Shown piece by piece: positions 15,850 through 26,853 of a stretch of 64,000 nucleotides of DNA. The position numbers and the translations under genes are program-made. This DNA is from Ideonella_A sakaiensis_A (GTDB lineage: Bacteria > Pseudomonadota > Gammaproteobacteria > Burkholderiales > Burkholderiaceae_C). The DNA lies in the NCBI RefSeq assembly GCF_048320135.1, contig NZ_CP182947.1:248001-312000 (forward strand), read 5' to 3'. The notes beneath the pieces are model-generated. The model was not told the origin of the DNA. It did no database searches and worked only from the letters and a program-made list of their open reading frames with translations. Each line of letters starts with the position of its first letter. The stretch's first letter is position 1.

Positions 15850-16680
15850 ATGGGCATCGGAAATTTACAGCCCCATCAAACAACAATGACCAGCATCAGA
15901 ATCGCCCGCCAGCAGCCCGAGCTGCAGCCCAGTTCGCCATCGTGGACGCTGCTCGGCACCGAGCCTATCCGCGCCGCCTTCGAATATGTCAGCATGCAGT
16001 TCATGCCTCAGCATGCGCTGCCGCGTGGCGACGGCCACCCGGTCGTGATCTTCCCTGGGCTGGGGACCGATCACCGGGCCACCTCGCCGCTGAAATCGTT
16101 CTGCGAAAAGCTCGGCTACTCGACTTACGACTGGGGCAAGGGTTTCAATACCGGACCGGTTGGCGACGTCGACGTCTGGCTGCAGGAGCTGGCCGACCAT
16201 GTGCGTGAGCTGGTCGCCGAGCACGATGGCCAGCGGATGAGCCTGATCGGCTGGAGCCTCGGCGGCATCTATGCGCGCGAACTGGCGAAGATCCTGCAGA
16301 GCGACGTGCGCCAGGTCATCACGCTCGGCTCGCCGTTTGCCGGCATGCCGAACCAGACCAATGTCGGCTGGGTCTACAAGCTGCTGAACCGCGAACGCGC
16401 AATCGTCAGCGAAGCGCTGCCCGGCAAGCTGGTGCAGCCACCGGCGGTGCCGACGACCTCGATCTACAGCCGCAGCGACGGCATCGTCGCCTGGCAGTCG
16501 TGTGTCCAGACCGATGCCGAGCACACCGAAAACATCGAGGTCGACGGCAGCCACTGCGGGCTGTGCTGGAACCCGGATGTGCTGGCGATCGTGGCCGAAC
16601 GGCTTGCGCAGCCGGATGGCGGGTGGCGACGCCATGGCCCGCCGGCCGCAGCATCACGTGCAGCCACCAAACGAATCTGA
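15850..16680 (+). CDS. Alpha/beta-fold hydrolase (lipase/esterase-like)
   Basis: About 276 residues. The nucleophile elbow GWSLGG (Ser136), acid SRSDG (Asp210) and VDGSHCG (His235) give a complete Ser-Asp-His triad, and VVIFPGLGTD (65-74) is the oxyanion-side strand. No signal peptide. The start at 15850 has an AGGG 4 bases upstream; an in-frame ATG at 15886 is an equally possible start, before the well-conserved part. It lies 131 bases after the nitrile hydratase genes on the same strand, but no link in function is evident. Confidence 0.85.
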   Translation: MGIGNLQPHQTTMTSIRIARQQPELQPSSPSWTLLGTEPIRAAFEYVSMQFMPQHALPRGDGHPVVIFPGLGTDHRATSPLKSFCEKLGYSTYDWGKGFNTGPVGDVDVWLQELADHVRELVAEHDGQRMSLIGWSLGGIYARELAKILQSDVRQVITLGSPFAGMPNQTNVGWVYKLLNRERAIVSEALPGKLVQPPAVPTTSIYSRSDGIVAWQSCVQTDAEHTENIEVDGSHCGLCWNPDVLAIVAERLAQPDGGWRRHGPPAAASRAATKRI

Positions 16681-16690
16681 CTGGCGGGTT

Positions 16691-16716
16691 GTGGGAGGGG
16701 CTTCAGCCCCTCCCAC
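16691..16716. repeat. REP-like palindrome between convergent genes
   Basis: A 12-bp perfect stem, GTGGGAGGGGCT with its complement, and a 2-base loop, between the hydrolase and tex stops. The unit recurs at 39279 and 39347, so it is a dispersed REP-type element. Here it probably also works as a bidirectional terminator. Confidence 0.75.
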
Positions 16717-16735
16717 CGAAACGACTGCTATCTCT

Positions 16736-19129
<2,394 letters not shown>

Positions 19130-19372
19130 GGGAGAACGGCTCTGTGGCTGGCTGGGATGGGAGCGGCGGAGTTTGCCATAGGGGGTTGGGCGACTTGCGG
19201 TGCCTTGACCAGCTCCCGCATCCCTCAGCCGGCGCGAGTCAGAAAAACCCCGATTCCCGGGCTGAAGGCGCACGCTACATTCTTGCGGTGCTTGGCAGCG
19301 GCCACGCCCGCTCCGCCTACCCATCCATTCCCCATCCGTTCCATCCGCCTCCGGAGAAAGGTTCTGTCACCC

Positions 19373-19891
19373 ATGCGCCTGCGCTCGATCGGATTCCTCG
19401 CCCCTGGCCTGATCATCGCGCTGGCTGGCGTTGCCGGCCTGGCGTCGGCGCAGCCACGTCCTGCCCCGGCCGTTGTGTCGCAGCCGACCATTGCGGTTCC
19501 CGCCGACGTCGAATCGTTGCTGCGCGACTACGAGCGCGCATGGCTTGCCCGCGATACGGCCGCGCTGGCCAGGCTGTTCACGCCCAACGGCGTTGCGCTG
19601 CCCAACGGCGACCTGCCTGCGCAAGGCAACGATGCGATTGCAGCCGCCTACGCGAAGGCTGCGGGTTCGCCGCTGCGGCTGCGGCCGATCGCATTCGGCC
19701 AGTCGCAGGACCTCGGCTATGTGGTCGGCGCGTTCGGGCCAGCGGCGGGTGAGCCGGAGTTCGGCAAATTCGTCTTGGTGCTGCAGCGTTCGGAAGACGG
19801 CAGCCGCTGGCGCATCGTCGCCGACATGGACAATATGAATGGGCGCCCCGCCCGGCCTGCAAGCGCTGCGGCAACCCCAGTCAAGCCATAA
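19373..19891 (+). CDS. Exported SnoaL/DUF4440-like protein
   Basis: A 172-residue protein. A signal peptide (1-26, ending ASA) is followed by an NTF2-like cone fold: LLRDYERAWLARDTAALARLFTPNGVALPNG (read in parts) is the usual DUF4440 opening. The C-terminal strand holds FVLVLQRSEDGSRWRIVADMDNMN. Such domains bind small molecules or act as immunity-like or isomerase modules; no catalytic residue can be assigned. It diverges from tex across a 243-base spacer in which I see no further gene. Confidence 0.8.
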   Translation: MRLRSIGFLAPGLIIALAGVAGLASAQPRPAPAVVSQPTIAVPADVESLLRDYERAWLARDTAALARLFTPNGVALPNGDLPAQGNDAIAAAYAKAAGSPLRLRPIAFGQSQDLGYVVGAFGPAAGEPEFGKFVLVLQRSEDGSRWRIVADMDNMNGRPARPASAAATPVKP

Positions 19892-19976
19892 ACGTCAACT
19901 GCCGGCTGCCAACGCAGCAGTCGGCGATTCCGAACTACTCTCAATCGGCGCGAGCCGAATTCTGCAAGGAAACCCC

Positions 19977-20378
19977 ATGTTCAGTCACGTGATGGTCGGA
20001 ACCAACGACATCGAACGTTCGAAGCGGTTTTATGACGCGGTGCTGGGCGTGCTCGGCGCCGGCGAGCCGGTCCGCAATACCAACGGCAGCGGCCAGGCAA
20101 GGCTTTTCTACCGGCACGACGGAGCGTCCTTCGGTGTCAGCGAACCGATCGACGGCAAGCCTGCAACGGTCGCGAACGGTGGAACGATCGGCTTCAAATG
20201 TGCTTCAGCCGAACAGGTGCAGGCATTCCATGATGCCGCGGTCGCCAACGGAGGAACATCGGTCGAAGACCCGCCGGGTCCGCGCGGGGGCAGCGTCGGC
20301 GCGCTGCATCTGGCCTATGTACGAGACCCCGACGGCAACAAGCTCTGCGCGCTGCACCGCCCGCAGGCGAGTCGCTGA
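19977..20378 (+). CDS. VOC/glyoxalase-fold protein
   Basis: A 133-residue protein with two beta-alpha-beta-beta-beta units of the vicinal oxygen chelate fold: FSHVMVGTNDIERSKRFYDAVLG at the start and HLAYVRDPDGNKLCALHRP at the end (read in parts). His4 and the late DPDGNK turn are typical metal-site surroundings. The ATG at 19977 has a strong AAGGA site 6 bases upstream. Substrate unknown. Confidence 0.88.
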   Translation: MFSHVMVGTNDIERSKRFYDAVLGVLGAGEPVRNTNGSGQARLFYRHDGASFGVSEPIDGKPATVANGGTIGFKCASAEQVQAFHDAAVANGGTSVEDPPGPRGGSVGALHLAYVRDPDGNKLCALHRPQASR

Positions 20379-20458
20379 GCCCTCGCGCGCGGTGGCCCGG
20401 AGGCGCGCCGCGAGCTCAGGAGCTGGATCAACGGGCCCCGCTCCTGCGGGGAGCCCGG

Positions 20459-20482
20459 CGCCTGCCGATTGCGCGGCAGGCG
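20459..20482. terminator. Hairpin between convergent VOC genes
   Basis: A 9-bp GC stem (20459-20467 with 20474-20482) between two genes that meet tail to tail. It has no T-tract; it may stop transcription in both directions. Confidence 0.45.
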
Positions 20483-20493
20483 GCTGGAGATCG

Positions 20494-20874
20494 TCAGGCC
20501 CGGTCCTCGTGCAGGCACAGGAAGTTGCCCTCGGTATCCTTGAACCACGCCGCCAATTCCGTTCCCATGTCGGCGATGTGATGGACGGTCTGGAAGCCCG
20601 GCATGTCGTAGTCCTCGAAGACGACGCCGGCGCGTTCCATGTCACTGACGCTGGTCGAGATGTCGTCGACGCGGAAGCTGACCGCGGTGTGTTCGGCTTT
20701 CGTTCCTTCCGGTTTCGGGAACAGGGCCAGCGTCGTGCCGCCGACCGGGTATTCGACCTTGCCGTCCGGCTTGGCCTTGCCGGAAGCGAAGCCGAGGCAG
20801 CCTTCGTAGAAGGCCCTGGCGCGAGCCATGTCCTTGACCGGGAGCATGGTGGTGACTGGTGCGTTGACAAGCAT
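20494..20874 (-). CDS. VOC-family protein
   Basis: A 126-residue glyoxalase-fold protein: MLPVKDMARARAFYEGCLGF near the start, TTLALFPKPEG in the middle and the closing MGTELAAWFKDTEGNFLCLHE. The ATG at 20874 is preferred to an upstream GTG because a GAAAGGA site ends 7-8 bases before it. It faces the other VOC gene tail to tail and diverges from the AhpD-like gene. No substrate can be named. Confidence 0.88.
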   Translation of the reverse strand: MLVNAPVTTMLPVKDMARARAFYEGCLGFASGKAKPDGKVEYPVGGTTLALFPKPEGTKAEHTAVSFRVDDISTSVSDMERAGVVFEDYDMPGFQTVHHIADMGTELAAWFKDTEGNFLCLHEDRA

Positions 20875-21139
20875 ATGCAGTCCTTTCACTGCGTGCGGCT
20901 GTACCCGCGCCTGCGCGACTTCCAGGCGCTTCGGCAGTCAACTGCGAAGCTTATTCCTGGCGCGGTGGCTGCGCCAGTCAGGTGATTCGATTTGTCGACT
21001 CGCCGACCGCACATCAAGGCGATCCGCCAAACGTCGGGCTCTTGAGCGCAGCGGGCCGCTGTCCATATCATGCGCAGCACAGGCTGCCGGCCTGCCGGCT
21101 CCATCAACCCGCAGCTGCGATCAGAAGAAGGGAACCACG

Positions 21140-21763
21140 ATGTTCATCACACATCCGCCTGCTTCGGAAGACACCCGCCGCATCATCGAGGGCACTGCCC
21201 GCGAAATGGGCTTCGAGATGAATCTGACGAAAGCCTGGGCATGGCGGCCCGACATCTACGGCGACTTCGGTGCGCTGCGCGCGAAGCTCACATCCCGGTC
21301 GGCACTCGGCACCCGCGACCAGGCGGTTGCCGTCTGCGCCACGGCGGCCGAACGGGGCGATTCGTACTGCGCGCTGGCCTGGGGCGACAAACTCGGCAAG
21401 CTGGCCGGGGCGCCGCTTGCCGCGGCAGTCATTTCGAACGCGGCCGACGGTGATGCGCCGCTGACGCCGCGCGACGAGGCAATCGCCGCCTGGGCGCGCA
21501 AGGTCGTCGACGATCCGAACGGCACGACAGCCGACGATGTCGCCCGGCTGCGTGATGCCGGGCTGGCCGACAAGGACATCTTCGAGCTGACCGCATTCAT
21601 CGCCTTCCGCCTCGCCTTCTCGACGATCAACGATGCGCTCGGCGTCCAACCCGACTGGCAACTCGAGGCCGATGCCGATCCGGCGATTGCCGCCGCGGTG
21701 AATTTCGGCCGGCGGCCGGCGGCTCGGCCGTCCGACGCGTCCCGGCGAACCGCAGGCCGATGA
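21140..21763 (+). CDS. AhpD-like / carboxymuconolactone decarboxylase-family protein
   Basis: A 207-residue all-helical protein. The active-site-like motif is DSYCALAWG, with a single Cys in place of the CxxC of AhpD; another Cys stands 12 residues earlier (VCATAAERG). Members with SYC-ALxHG are annotated peroxidase-related, but their reaction is unproven. The ATG has an AAGGG site 7 bases upstream. The 265-base spacer to the divergent VOC gene should hold both promoters. Confidence 0.83.
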   Translation: MFITHPPASEDTRRIIEGTAREMGFEMNLTKAWAWRPDIYGDFGALRAKLTSRSALGTRDQAVAVCATAAERGDSYCALAWGDKLGKLAGAPLAAAVISNAADGDAPLTPRDEAIAAWARKVVDDPNGTTADDVARLRDAGLADKDIFELTAFIAFRLAFSTINDALGVQPDWQLEADADPAIAAAVNFGRRPAARPSDASRRTAGR

Positions 21764-21862
21764 GTCGACGGCAGAAGCGCGGGTATAAACGACCGTGACT
21801 TGCCGCCGCCGCCGGGTTCGGCGGATTGCGGCGAGTCCCGCAGCCACTTCGAGAACCGCGCA

Positions 21863-22243
21863 ATGTCGACATTCAAGGAAGTTGTTGAAATCGTCAGCTA
21901 TGCGATCGATGCTGCCGGTGTCGCGGTGATCGTCGGCGCGCTGCTGTGGGCGGGAGCCCGGTTCGTGATCTCCGGCCGCAAGGTCGACGAGCCATACCGT
22001 CGCTTGCGCCAGGATATCGGGCGCGGCATCCTGCTCGGGCTCGAGTTTCTCGTTGCAGCCGACATCATCCGCACTGTCGCGGTGCCGCCGACGATGGAGG
22101 GGGTGACGATCCTCGGGCTGATCGTGCTGATCCGGACCTTCCTCAGCATGGCGCTGCAGGTCGAGCTCGAAGGGCGCTGGCCGTGGCAGCGCAGCCAGCA
22201 GGAACACGCCGCGGTGATCCGCGACGGTGACGGTGCACGCTGA
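21863..22243 (+). CDS. DUF1622 family membrane protein
   Basis: A 126-residue protein with three probable membrane helices (about 8-35, 55-72, 80-98). The segment RLRQDIGRGILLGLEFLVAADIIRT (read in parts) is the DUF1622 signature. Function unknown. It is followed by the GFA gene after 30 bases. Confidence 0.85.
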   Translation: MSTFKEVVEIVSYAIDAAGVAVIVGALLWAGARFVISGRKVDEPYRRLRQDIGRGILLGLEFLVAADIIRTVAVPPTMEGVTILGLIVLIRTFLSMALQVELEGRWPWQRSQQEHAAVIRDGDGAR

Positions 22244-22273
22244 CGGCAACGACGACGACGGGAGCGACTAGCG

Positions 22274-22747
22274 ATGAACGAAATCACCACCGCCCGCGGA
22301 TCATGCCTGTGCGGCGCGGTCCGCTTCCATGTGCAGCTGCCGAGCAAATGGGTCGCGCACTGCCATTGCAGCTTTTGCCAGCGCGCCCACGGCGCAGCAT
22401 TCGTCACCTGGGCAGGTTTTTCGAGCGACCACTTTGCCGTCGACGCCGATTCACCGGCGCAGCCGACATGGTTCGAATCGAGCCCGGGCGCGCGTCGCGC
22501 ATTCTGCCCGCGCTGCGGCAGCCCGATGTTCTTCGAGTCGACCCGCTGGCCGGACGAGACCCATGTCGCCCGCGTCTTGATTGCCGATCCGCTCGACCGT
22601 GAGCCGCAGGCCCATGTGTTCTACGAGACCCATGTGCCGTGGCTCGCAGTCAACGACGGGCTGCCCAAAAAGCCCAGCCAGGCGGCGACGCGGCAGCAGG
22701 CGGCTGTGGCCTCGCCCGTTGCGTCGGACGACGCGGCCGGCGGCTGA
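22274..22747 (+). CDS. GFA-family zinc protein
   Basis: A 157-residue protein of the glutathione-dependent formaldehyde-activating fold. It carries the zinc Cys of the family: CLC (11, 13), HCHCSFC (30, 32, 35) and CPRCG (78, 81). Many members with this pattern do not act on formaldehyde, so the family name is the safe call. The Ala/Gln-rich tail (about 132-157) is unusual. Confidence 0.88.
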   Translation: MNEITTARGSCLCGAVRFHVQLPSKWVAHCHCSFCQRAHGAAFVTWAGFSSDHFAVDADSPAQPTWFESSPGARRAFCPRCGSPMFFESTRWPDETHVARVLIADPLDREPQAHVFYETHVPWLAVNDGLPKKPSQAATRQQAAVASPVASDDAAGG

Positions 22748-22827
22748 GCAGGCGCTGCGCTGGCGCCGAATCAATGTCGAGCGCGGCGATCGATCGGTCA
22801 GCCTGGGCGCTCTCTCCGACGGACCCG

Positions 22828-23613
22828 ATGAAACGCGACCTTCTCTTCACCATCCTTGTCGTCGCGCTGCTGTATCTGGCGTTTTGCGCGCTGATGTTCC
22901 TGATGCAGCGCTCGATGATCTATTACCCGCGCGCGCGGGCGGTGACGGCGGCCGAATCGACGATGAAGTTGCCGGTCGACGGTGGCGGCGAGATCGTCGT
23001 CACCGTCAGGCCACATGCGGGGCCGAAGGCGATCATCTATTTCGGCGGCAATGCCGAGGATGTGTCGCTGAACCTCGGCGAATTCTCGGCGGCATTTCCG
23101 GACCACGCGCTGTTCCTGATGCACTACCCGGGATATGGCGGCAGCAGCGGCAGCCCGAGCGAGGCGGCCATTCATCGCGATGCGGCGGCGCTGTTCCGCG
23201 TCGTGCATCGGCAGCACCCACAGGTTGCACTGATCGGCCGCAGCCTCGGCAGCGGCGTCGCGGCGCGGCTGGCCAGCCAGGCGCCGGCGTCGCGGCTGAT
23301 CCTGGTCACGCCGTTCGACAGCCTGGTCGACGTGGCCGCGCCGGTTTATCCGTTTCTGCCGGTGCGCTGGCTGCTGCTCGACCGCTATGAGTCGGGCCAG
23401 GTGGCAGCCGGGATCGGGATCCCGACAACGCTGATCGCCGCCGAGCATGACGAAATCATCCCGATGTCGAGCACCCGCAAGCTGGCGGCGCGGTTCGGCG
23501 ACGGCGTCGCATCGCTGACGGTGATCCGCGGCGCCAGCCACAATGACCTCGATGCGAGCCCCGACTACCTGCGGACGATGCAGCGGGCGCTCGCCGTACC
23601 AGCGGACGGATGA
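22828..23613 (+). CDS. Membrane-anchored alpha/beta hydrolase
   Basis: About 261 residues. An N-terminal membrane helix (3-23) anchors a serine hydrolase domain of the BEM46/Ymr210-like type: YFGGNAEDV, HYPGYGGSSGSPSE, nucleophile elbow GRSLGSG, acid near AEHDEIIP and His in GASHND. The start at 22828 puts the helix at the very N-terminus; an in-frame ATG at 22774 is possible. Natural substrate unknown. Confidence 0.85.
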   Translation: MKRDLLFTILVVALLYLAFCALMFLMQRSMIYYPRARAVTAAESTMKLPVDGGGEIVVTVRPHAGPKAIIYFGGNAEDVSLNLGEFSAAFPDHALFLMHYPGYGGSSGSPSEAAIHRDAAALFRVVHRQHPQVALIGRSLGSGVAARLASQAPASRLILVTPFDSLVDVAAPVYPFLPVRWLLLDRYESGQVAAGIGIPTTLIAAEHDEIIPMSSTRKLAARFGDGVASLTVIRGASHNDLDASPDYLRTMQRALAVPADG

Positions 23614-23672
23614 GCCGATGACGCTGCCGAAGCGATCGTCGAGCACGCGCCGGGACGCGATGGAAACAAGCG

Positions 23673-24071
23673 ATGCTGCAACCGGAACAGTTTGAACCGA
23701 ATGAAGCCTGGATCGCCTTCAGGCTCAACGATGCACCGCTGCACACCGCGGCCGACGGCGATTTCGACTTTTTTGCGCTGATGGATGCCGCCAGCCGGCT
23801 GATCCTCGGTTCGGCGACGGTATCGGCCAGGGATTCTCAGCTGTCGGAGGGCGATGCCCGTGGCCTGTTCGACGAGGTGCGCGCACAGGCGCAGGCGCTG
23901 CCGGTCACGCTGTTCGTGCCGGACGACATGCCTGCGCAGGGCCTGGCAGCCGAGGCGCACCGCCTCGGCATCACTGTCGTCGGCATTCCGCTCGATCAAC
24001 TGCTCGGCTTCATCGGCGAAGCCCGGCAGTCGTTTCGCGAACGCTTTGGAACCGGAACCGGACCCGCGTAG
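23673..24071 (+). CDS. Hypothetical protein
   Basis: A 132-residue soluble acidic protein I do not recognise. It has an alternating beta-alpha pattern (WIAFRLND, FFALMDAASRLILGSATVSA, LPVTLFVPDD, LGITVVGIPLDQLLGFI). It lacks a signal peptide and known motifs. It lies between a hydrolase and the convergent permease gene. Codon use looks like that of its neighbours, so it is probably real. Confidence 0.7.
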   Translation: MLQPEQFEPNEAWIAFRLNDAPLHTAADGDFDFFALMDAASRLILGSATVSARDSQLSEGDARGLFDEVRAQAQALPVTLFVPDDMPAQGLAAEAHRLGITVVGIPLDQLLGFIGEARQSFRERFGTGTGPA

Positions 24072-24082
24072 CCGCTGCCTCC

Positions 24083-25996
24083 TCAGAACATCCCGTAGCG
24101 CCAGGCCAGCATGCCCGACAGACCGGCCCACATGATCAGGAACAGCGGCGTGCCGACCTTCAGGAAATCGGCGAAGCGGTAACCGGCCGCATTCATCACC
24201 AGCAGGTTGGTCTGGTAGCCCATCGGCGTCAGAAAACACAGGTTGCATCCGAACAGCACCGCGAGCACGAACGGTTCGGCTTCGGCGCCGAGCGACCGCG
24301 CCAGCGCGACGCCAAGTGGCGTGCCGATCGCCGCTGCGGCATTGTTCGAGACAAAATTGGTCAGCAGGCCCATCAGGCCCATCAGCAGCATCACAACCGT
24401 CGCCGGCCCCATGCCCTGCAGTGCCTGTGCGAGCTGGCCGGCAAGCCATTCGGTCGCGCCGGTAACCTGCAGCGCATCGCCGAGTGCGAGGCTGGCCGCG
24501 ACCAGCAGCACCACCCGCACCGACAAGGCCTGGGTCACGTCCTTCCAGCTCAGGCAGCCGCCGAGCAGCAGCGCCAGCGCACCGCCGAGTGCGGCCATCG
24601 AGATCGGCAAGGATTTGGTCGCGGCCAGCGCGACGACGATCACCAGCGTGGTCAGCGCGAACATCGCCTTGTCCTGCCGCGGCACCGCAAAACGCGAATC
24701 GAGCAACAGGCCGACGCCGTCGCGCTGCGCGGCGCGGATCGCATCGGTCTCGCCCTGCACGAGCAGGATGTCACCGGCGGAAACGCGGCGATCGGCGAGG
24801 TTCTGCTTCTGCCAGTCGGCCGACATCGTCGTGCGCGGCCGCAAGCCGACCAGGAAGATGCCATAACGCTCGGCGATCCGCTCGCTGCGGATCGAGCGGC
24901 CGACCAGCGGTGACTCCGGCATCACGACGAGCTGGGCGACGACGGCCGACGGTACGCGGCGTTTCTCGTCGTCCTCTGCCGACGGCGTCTTTTCGCTCGG
25001 CACAGGATCGTCGGCGGCCGATGCCGGTGGCTCGGCCGGCGTGGCTGGCGGTCGTTCGGTTCCGCTGGTCGTCTCGTCGACGTCGTGCAGCTTCGCTTTC
25101 AGCGCCGACTCGATGTCCTTCAGGTTCTGCGCGGTATCGCGCAGCACCAGGCGATCGCCGGCACGCAGCGTCACCGACGGCAGCGGCGTCACCGCGCGGC
25201 CGCCGCGCTGCAGCGACATCGCCTGCAGCCGGTGGCCGGCCTTCTCGAAAACCTCGCTGAGCTGCTTGCCCTCGAGCCAGCTGTCGGGCTCGACGTGCAG
25301 TTCGGCATCGAAGGCATCGTCGCTGAGGTGTTCCTGCGGACCCTGCCTGCTCGCCAGCAGACGCGGCGCAATCAGCCACAGATAGGCCAGCCCGGGCAGC
25401 GCGGCCGCAAGCACCAGCGGCGAGAAGCTGAACAGCGAAAACGGCCCGACGCCGAGTCCGGCCGCCAGCGCAACGACGATCAGGTTGGTCGAGGTGCCGA
25501 TCGTCGTCGACATGCCGCCGATCAGCACCGCGTAATTCATCGGCAGCAAGACCGCCGAGGCACTCGTCTTCGCGCGGCGCGCCGCCGCCAGCAGCAGCGG
25601 GATAAGCAGCACGACGACCGGCGTATCGTTGATCACGCTGCTGGCGAGGCCGGCGCCGCAGAGGATCGCGAGCAGCGCCAGGCCGGGCCGCTGATCGGTA
25701 AATGACGCGAGCTTGCGAGCCACCGGTTCGAGCGCACCGGTGACGACGATGCCCTGCCCCAGCACCATCAGCGAGCAGATTGCAATCAGCGCCGGATGGC
25801 CGAAGCCCGCATAAAAGCGCAACGGATCGACGGCCTCGCTGCCGCTGCCGAGTGGAAACAGCGCAAAGCCGATCGGCAGCGCGGCCAGGATCGCGAGGCA
25901 GACGGTTGCGATCGGCAGCCGATCGACGATGAAGGTCGCAAATACCGCTGCGGTGAACAGCAGCATCACCAGACCATGGTCGCTCAATTCGGCCAT
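24083..25996 (-). CDS. SLC13/DASS-type permease with two RCK_C domains
   Basis: A 637-residue inner-membrane transporter. Two halves of membrane helices (about 8-215 and 440-637) flank two cytoplasmic TrkA-C domains (about 230-305 and 350-435), joined by a Pro/Glu-rich linker. The family Asn motifs GTSTN (168-171) and SNNAAAAIGTPLG in the second half are present. Relatives carry sulfate, dicarboxylates or other anions; the RCK_C domains may sense a ligand. The substrate is not deducible. Confidence 0.9.
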   Translation of the reverse strand: MAELSDHGLVMLLFTAAVFATFIVDRLPIATVCLAILAALPIGFALFPLGSGSEAVDPLRFYAGFGHPALIAICSLMVLGQGIVVTGALEPVARKLASFTDQRPGLALLAILCGAGLASSVINDTPVVVLLIPLLLAAARRAKTSASAVLLPMNYAVLIGGMSTTIGTSTNLIVVALAAGLGVGPFSLFSFSPLVLAAALPGLAYLWLIAPRLLASRQGPQEHLSDDAFDAELHVEPDSWLEGKQLSEVFEKAGHRLQAMSLQRGGRAVTPLPSVTLRAGDRLVLRDTAQNLKDIESALKAKLHDVDETTSGTERPPATPAEPPASAADDPVPSEKTPSAEDDEKRRVPSAVVAQLVVMPESPLVGRSIRSERIAERYGIFLVGLRPRTTMSADWQKQNLADRRVSAGDILLVQGETDAIRAAQRDGVGLLLDSRFAVPRQDKAMFALTTLVIVVALAATKSLPISMAALGGALALLLGGCLSWKDVTQALSVRVVLLVAASLALGDALQVTGATEWLAGQLAQALQGMGPATVVMLLMGLMGLLTNFVSNNAAAAIGTPLGVALARSLGAEAEPFVLAVLFGCNLCFLTPMGYQTNLLVMNAAGYRFADFLKVGTPLFLIMWAGLSGMLAWRYGMF

Positions 25997-26197
25997 CGAC
26001 CCTCACTCCCGATTTGTTGTTATTGGCTGCGATGCGACCCGGCCGCTGCGCAAAGGTTCGACAATTCTTCGCTCGGGCTGCGGCGCACCCGGTGCCGCGC
26101 CCGGCCACAATCGACGCCTTCCGACCTGAAGACGCCAGCCGACGATGCAGCGCGACCATTCCGACAAGAAAAGCTCACTGCGGGAGCACCCGCCGCG

Positions 26198-26524
26198 ATG
26201 AGCATCGTAGCCGCTGCGCTGCTGCTGCTTTATGTCGTGCTGGCCGGCGCCTGGCCGCTGCTCTGGATCTATGCGCTGGCCCGCCACGCGCTGGCCCGCC
26301 GCTGGCAATCGGTGACCCGCATCGCGCTGACGCTGCCGCTGTGGACCGTCGCGGTATCGGTCGGCGGGCTGCAGGTCCACACGCTGATGCTCACGGCATC
26401 CGCTACCGCATTGCCGCACGAGTCGCCACGCCCGGTGCTGGCCGCCACCGCGATGCTGGTCGCGCTGTGCGCAAATGTCGTCGCGTGGCTGTTGCTGTGG
26501 CGGGCGGTGCGGGAGAGGCACTGA
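26198..26524 (+). CDS. Small membrane protein of unknown function
   Basis: A 108-residue hydrophobic protein with about three membrane helices (3-25, 40-63, 80-102). I recognise no family. The start is the first ATG that places a hydrophobic helix at the N-terminus; a GGGAG lies about 12 bases upstream. It diverges from the permease gene. The 201-base spacer holds no other convincing gene. Confidence 0.6.
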   Translation: MSIVAAALLLLYVVLAGAWPLLWIYALARHALARRWQSVTRIALTLPLWTVAVSVGGLQVHTLMLTASATALPHESPRPVLAATAMLVALCANVVAWLLLWRAVRERH

Positions 26525-26590
26525 TTCCGGGGGATGTCACGAGTCGGTCGGCCGAGGAAAATCTCGCTTCATTTCCAGCCTGGGCCGACC

Positions 26591-26818
26591 ATGGGAATTC
26601 AGGATCGTGACTACTATCGTGAGCACCTCTCACAGCTCGAAGGACGAGGGCGGAAGACGCGGCAACCCGAGAATGCCTATGCAGAGCATCTGCGACAACA
26701 TCTCGGCAGATCGAGCAGTGGCGGTGCTTCGAACAGTTGGGCGCCATGGATCACCATCGCATGCCTTGTCGTCTTCATTCTGATTGCCTGTGCGGCAGTC
26801 TGGATGGGTAAGCGATGA
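26591..26818 (+). CDS. Small single-pass membrane protein with an N-terminal DRDYYR motif
   Basis: 75 residues: a charged N-terminal part beginning MGIQDRDYYREHL, a Gln/Arg-rich middle and one C-terminal membrane helix (about 50-71) ending in GKR. Short proteins with an N-terminal DRDYYR or DRDWYR occur in proteobacteria, but I know no function. The ribosome-binding site is weak, and an upstream in-frame start at 26534 is possible. Confidence 0.6.
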   Translation: MGIQDRDYYREHLSQLEGRGRKTRQPENAYAEHLRQHLGRSSSGGASNSWAPWITIACLVVFILIACAAVWMGKR

Positions 26819-26830
26819 CAATCTCCCGGT

Positions 26831-26851
26831 ATCAAGAAACAGCTTCTTGAT
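26831..26851. terminator. Bidirectional hairpin between convergent genes
   Basis: An 8-bp perfect stem ATCAAGAA/TTCTTGAT with a 5-base loop, 12 bases after the small-protein stop and 3 bases beyond the flavoprotein stop. Confidence 0.5.
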
Positions 26852-26853
26852 CC

